In this document: piece by piece, positions 51,327 to 53,418 of the stretch
How the letters are laid out: each line of letters opens with the position of its first letter
How positions within the stretch are numbered: position 1 is the first letter of the stretch
Source of the DNA: CAZDKO01 sp964506075 [NCBI: uncultured bacterium]
Lineage (GTDB): Bacteria > CAZDME01 > JAYEMH01
DNA: 53,418 bases
Reading direction: 5' to 3'
Assembly (NCBI GenBank): GCA_964506075.1
Contig: CAZDKO010000002.1
Coordinates: forward strand, 64,129-117,546
The notes under the pieces: model-generated
The model's input: only the letters and a program-made list of their open reading frames with translations
Databases searched by the model: none
What the model was told of the DNA's origin: nothing
Program-made: the position numbers and the translations under genes

Positions 51327-52892
51327 TCATTTTTTAACATACAGATAAACATAAATACCGTTAAATCTTTGTTCGTCTATTTTTAAATAATGCTTGTCAA
51401 ACCATCTTATTGCTTTTGAACACGACGAATCATATCTTAAGGCATTTTTTAATGTCCAGCAGGAAAAAATAATCCAGACTCTTTCATAGTCAGAAAAAGG
51501 GAAATGCTCTGTAATATCTATGGATTTACTCGTCAAATGATGTTCAAAAAACAACAATTTATCTAAATTATCCGTCGGTCGCACAATAATTTTATCGTAG
51601 CCTCCAGGCAAATGCAATCGGGAAAGGGTCCTTAAATAATAAGCAAAAGGATAAGTTGTATTTTCACAGGTATGAATAACCGTATCACCTTTTTGAAAAT
51701 TTTCAATAATATATTTGGAAACAGTTCTATGGTCTTTTTTACTCTGGACTCCGGGATAGTAAACATTCGGCAAAGGCCAATAATTTTCGTAATAGTTTTT
51801 CCAGGCCAAACCTGATAAAACCATCATAAAAATCATTATTAATGTCAAATAACTTTTCTTTTTAATTCGGGCCAGTCCATTCCCGACAATAAGAAAGTAA
51901 AACATTGAACTTATGATTAAATGTCTGTCGGTATAAATCATTACTAGTTTAGAAGTCATAAATGCGCCCACCACAGGAATGATTATACCGCATAATAATA
52001 AGGTTATCCCTTCTTGATTCTTTTGTTCCTTAAGTCCAGCAATAAATAAACCACCGAACAAAATGCAACTTGATAAAGATACCCATCCCGAGGCATTATA
52101 ACCAACGGTAAAATTCTTGAAGGTAATATAAATGCTTTTTAAAGTTACAGAATCTAAATAAGCGGGCATCCAGAAATCATTTTTTATCTTTAAGGCCTCT
52201 ATTAATCTGGGGAAAATGCCGATTAACCAGGGAACGATAAACAGCAGGATTAAACAATTAGCGATAAGCCATTTTCTCAGTAGCTTCCTGTGTTTCTGCC
52301 AATAAAGCAAAAAAAATACATTCTCAGCAATAAAGATAGAAAAACTTAAATAAAGGGTATAAATCATCAATAAATGAGAAATCACATATCCAATACAGAA
52401 ACCAAATTTTCCCGTTTGTATAAATTTAACCAGGAAAATGGCAGTCAGTATGGTCAGCAGAACCAGAAGAGAATAAGGCCTTACTTCTTGAGCATAATAA
52501 ATATGAAAAGGAGAAATGGCCAAAATAAAACTGCTTAATAAAGCCGCCTTCTTATCAAAAAGCAGCTTGCCTAAATTATAAATACCTAATATAGAAATTA
52601 CACTTAATAAAACAGAGGAAAATCTTAATTTCGATTCGCTTTCCCCTATTTTCTTCCAATAATGAATGAATACTTCATAAAGGGGAGAAGGATATTCTCT
52701 TTCTATTATACCGGTCCAAACTATTTTAAAATTCCCTTCACTGGATATAAAAGATTTGGCTTCATCATACCAGAGGCTATAATTTCCTAAATTATACATT
52801 CTCAGAGAAAAACCGCCAAGAACGATTAAAAGAAGTAAAAAACAATAGGATTGTTTTTTATTATAAATGCGATTAATCAATTTATCCTGCAT
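51327..52892 (-). CDS. GT39/PMT-type membrane glycosyltransferase
   Basis: 521 residues with about ten membrane helices. The acidic first-loop motif LWYDEAKSF and the conserved KLRFSSVLLSVISILGIYNLGKLLFDKKAALLSSFILAISPFH region (two helices with arginine just before) mark the dolichyl-phosphate-mannose protein mannosyltransferase-like GT-C family. YAQEVRPYSL follows. The last ~110 residues are a soluble periplasmic domain. It probably transfers a lipid-linked sugar to lipid A, polysaccharide or protein; the acceptor is unknown. Its ATG overlaps the previous stop by one base (TAATG). Confidence 0.87.
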   Translation of the reverse strand: MQDKLINRIYNKKQSYCFLLLLIVLGGFSLRMYNLGNYSLWYDEAKSFISSEGNFKIVWTGIIEREYPSPLYEVFIHYWKKIGESESKLRFSSVLLSVISILGIYNLGKLLFDKKAALLSSFILAISPFHIYYAQEVRPYSLLVLLTILTAIFLVKFIQTGKFGFCIGYVISHLLMIYTLYLSFSIFIAENVFFLLYWQKHRKLLRKWLIANCLILLFIVPWLIGIFPRLIEALKIKNDFWMPAYLDSVTLKSIYITFKNFTVGYNASGWVSLSSCILFGGLFIAGLKEQKNQEGITLLLCGIIIPVVGAFMTSKLVMIYTDRHLIISSMFYFLIVGNGLARIKKKSYLTLIMIFMMVLSGLAWKNYYENYWPLPNVYYPGVQSKKDHRTVSKYIIENFQKGDTVIHTCENTTYPFAYYLRTLSRLHLPGGYDKIIVRPTDNLDKLLFFEHHLTSKSIDITEHFPFSDYERVWIIFSCWTLKNALRYDSSCSKAIRWFDKHYLKIDEQRFNGIYVYLYVKK

Positions 52893-53341
52893 TAATGAAT
52901 TTTAATATTAGATTTAACCAGAAGAATCTTCACCTTGCCGTTTTCCAAACTAAAACCTGTTTCTAAGCTTTCGCCAATTTGGCCTTCAATAAGTGAACAT
53001 AAAGAAGGTTCAATAGCCCTGAAAGAATCATTCAGGTAAATCGTGTCTAATTTCTGTTCCAGCATCCATGAATTCAGTTCTTCCCCCGTAGTTATATGTC
53101 TGAGCTCCAGATACATAGGAACATAGGTCATTTTCCCCAGAAACACATATCTGGGTTCAAATGACCCAACCCTTGAGAAGGGATCTAAGTTTTTAATAGC
53201 CTGTCCTTGTCACTGTTCAAACCTAAAATATGCCCTTTGGATTATCCCGTGGTCAAAACTACCGGTGAATAAACCAAATGTCAATAGATAGTCTCTAATG
53301 ATAATTATAAATTGTGGTTTATTGGCAAATTTTATTTTCAT
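52892..53341 (-). pseudogene. ORF interrupted by in-frame TGA, unknown product
   Basis: Reading from the ATG at 53341, 43 codons are open (MKIKFANKPQFIIIIRDYLL and so on). TGA follows at 53212-53210, then the same frame stays open for 105 more codons to the stop that overlaps the glycosyltransferase start. The second part can only start internally at a GTG (53146) without a ribosome site. Its sequence (YVPMYLELRHITTGEELNSW, LDTIYLND) looks like a real C-terminal domain, perhaps of a GT-C enzyme. A TGG-to-TGA nonsense change, a sequencing error or selenocysteine are possible. I favour a broken gene. No family is recognised. Confidence 0.45.
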
Positions 53342-53348
53342 TTATGAT

Positions 53349-53418
53349 TTATTTTTTAAAAACGGCACCGGCGCTTAATTTATCTTTCAGGATAAAGTAT
53401 GCACCCTTTATCTGGTTC
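53349..53418 (-). CDS. C-terminal end of a gene running off the right edge
   Basis: The last 22 codons before a TAA (53351-53349) read NQIKGAYFILKDKLSAGAVF plus KK. The composition looks like coding sequence and the stop lies 8 bp before the ATG of the interrupted ORF, as in an operon. Too short to assign; the neighbouring glycosyltransferase suggests an envelope polysaccharide cluster. Confidence 0.35.
   Translation of the reverse strand, partial: NQIKGAYFILKDKLSAGAVFKK

Noticed and set aside
53210-53212. TGA as a sense codon (alternative genetic code)
   Set aside because: Several intact genes in the window end in TGA and conserved tryptophans are TGG throughout, so code 11 applies.

Overview
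The window looks like a chromosomal segment of an uncultivated, strictly anaerobic, diderm bacterium. The anaerobic signs are a class III ribonucleotide reductase (nrdD-nrdG) with no aerobic reductase in view, a complete Rnf complex and many 4Fe-4S proteins. The diderm signs are several lipoproteins, a LolA-like secreted protein, a SurA/PpiD-like periplasmic protein and an M23/LysM murein-hydrolase factor. Base composition is AT-rich (roughly 40% GC by eye), and TGA is used as an ordinary stop, so genetic code 11 applies. The gene set would suit Omnitrophota or a related candidate phylum, but that placement is inference without a search.

Layout. (1) 1-12.3 kb, all on the + strand: metH (cut by the left edge) and metF, a small DUF2007-like protein, two membrane diguanylate cyclases, a LysM/M23 lipoprotein, a YjbQ-family protein, an M48 lipoprotein protease, a nitroreductase, an oversized UbiA-like prenyltransferase, a degenerate 7-bp repeat array, and rluB. 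(2) 12.28-12.44 kb is a convergent intergenic region with a strong promoter, two hairpins (the second an intrinsic terminator) that could make a RNA of about 79 nt, and a 28-bp sequence very like a dif/XerCD site. Genes left of it are on + and almost all genes right of it are on -, as expected at a replication terminus. (3) 12.4-17.1 kb (-): small membrane proteins, an M29-like aminopeptidase, an EamA half-transporter, a dGTPase, a DUF4870 protein and a LolA-like protein. (4) 17.1-25.4 kb (-): a cell-shape cluster (coiled-coil protein, mreB, mreC, mreD, mrdA, rodA) running into miaA and hflX. (5) 25.5 kb: one + gene for a SurA_N-only protein. (6) 26.2-31.4 kb (-): rnfCDGEAB plus a DUF4321 gene. 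(7) 31.5-35.4 kb (-): nrdR, nrdD, a thioredoxin-like gene and nrdG, behind a promoter carrying two NrdR-box-like sites 31 bp apart. (8) 35.6-48.15 kb (-): a long purine run, purB-C-L-M-H-D-E, then tsaC, a low-MW phosphatase, rpiB, glyA and a dCMP deaminase. One strong promoter lies before purB. PurL carries an 88-residue, histone-like basic tail. (9) 48.3-53.4 kb (-): a conserved membrane protein of unknown function, rmuC, tRNA-Glu(CTC), a secreted protein with a GspG-like end, a GT39-type glycosyltransferase, an ORF interrupted by TGA, and the end of one more gene.

How the parts fit. MetH/MetF/GlyA form a one-carbon and folate core that feeds purine synthesis. The nrd operon and dCMP deaminase supply dNTPs, with the dGTPase as a possible counterweight. 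Rnf links ferredoxin and NADH to an ion gradient. The mre/mrd cluster builds the cell wall. No CRISPR array, insertion sequence, prophage or riboswitch was recognised. The least ordinary elements are the dif-like site with its neighbouring RNA unit, the heptamer array, the PurL basic tail and the coiled-coil gene ahead of mreB.
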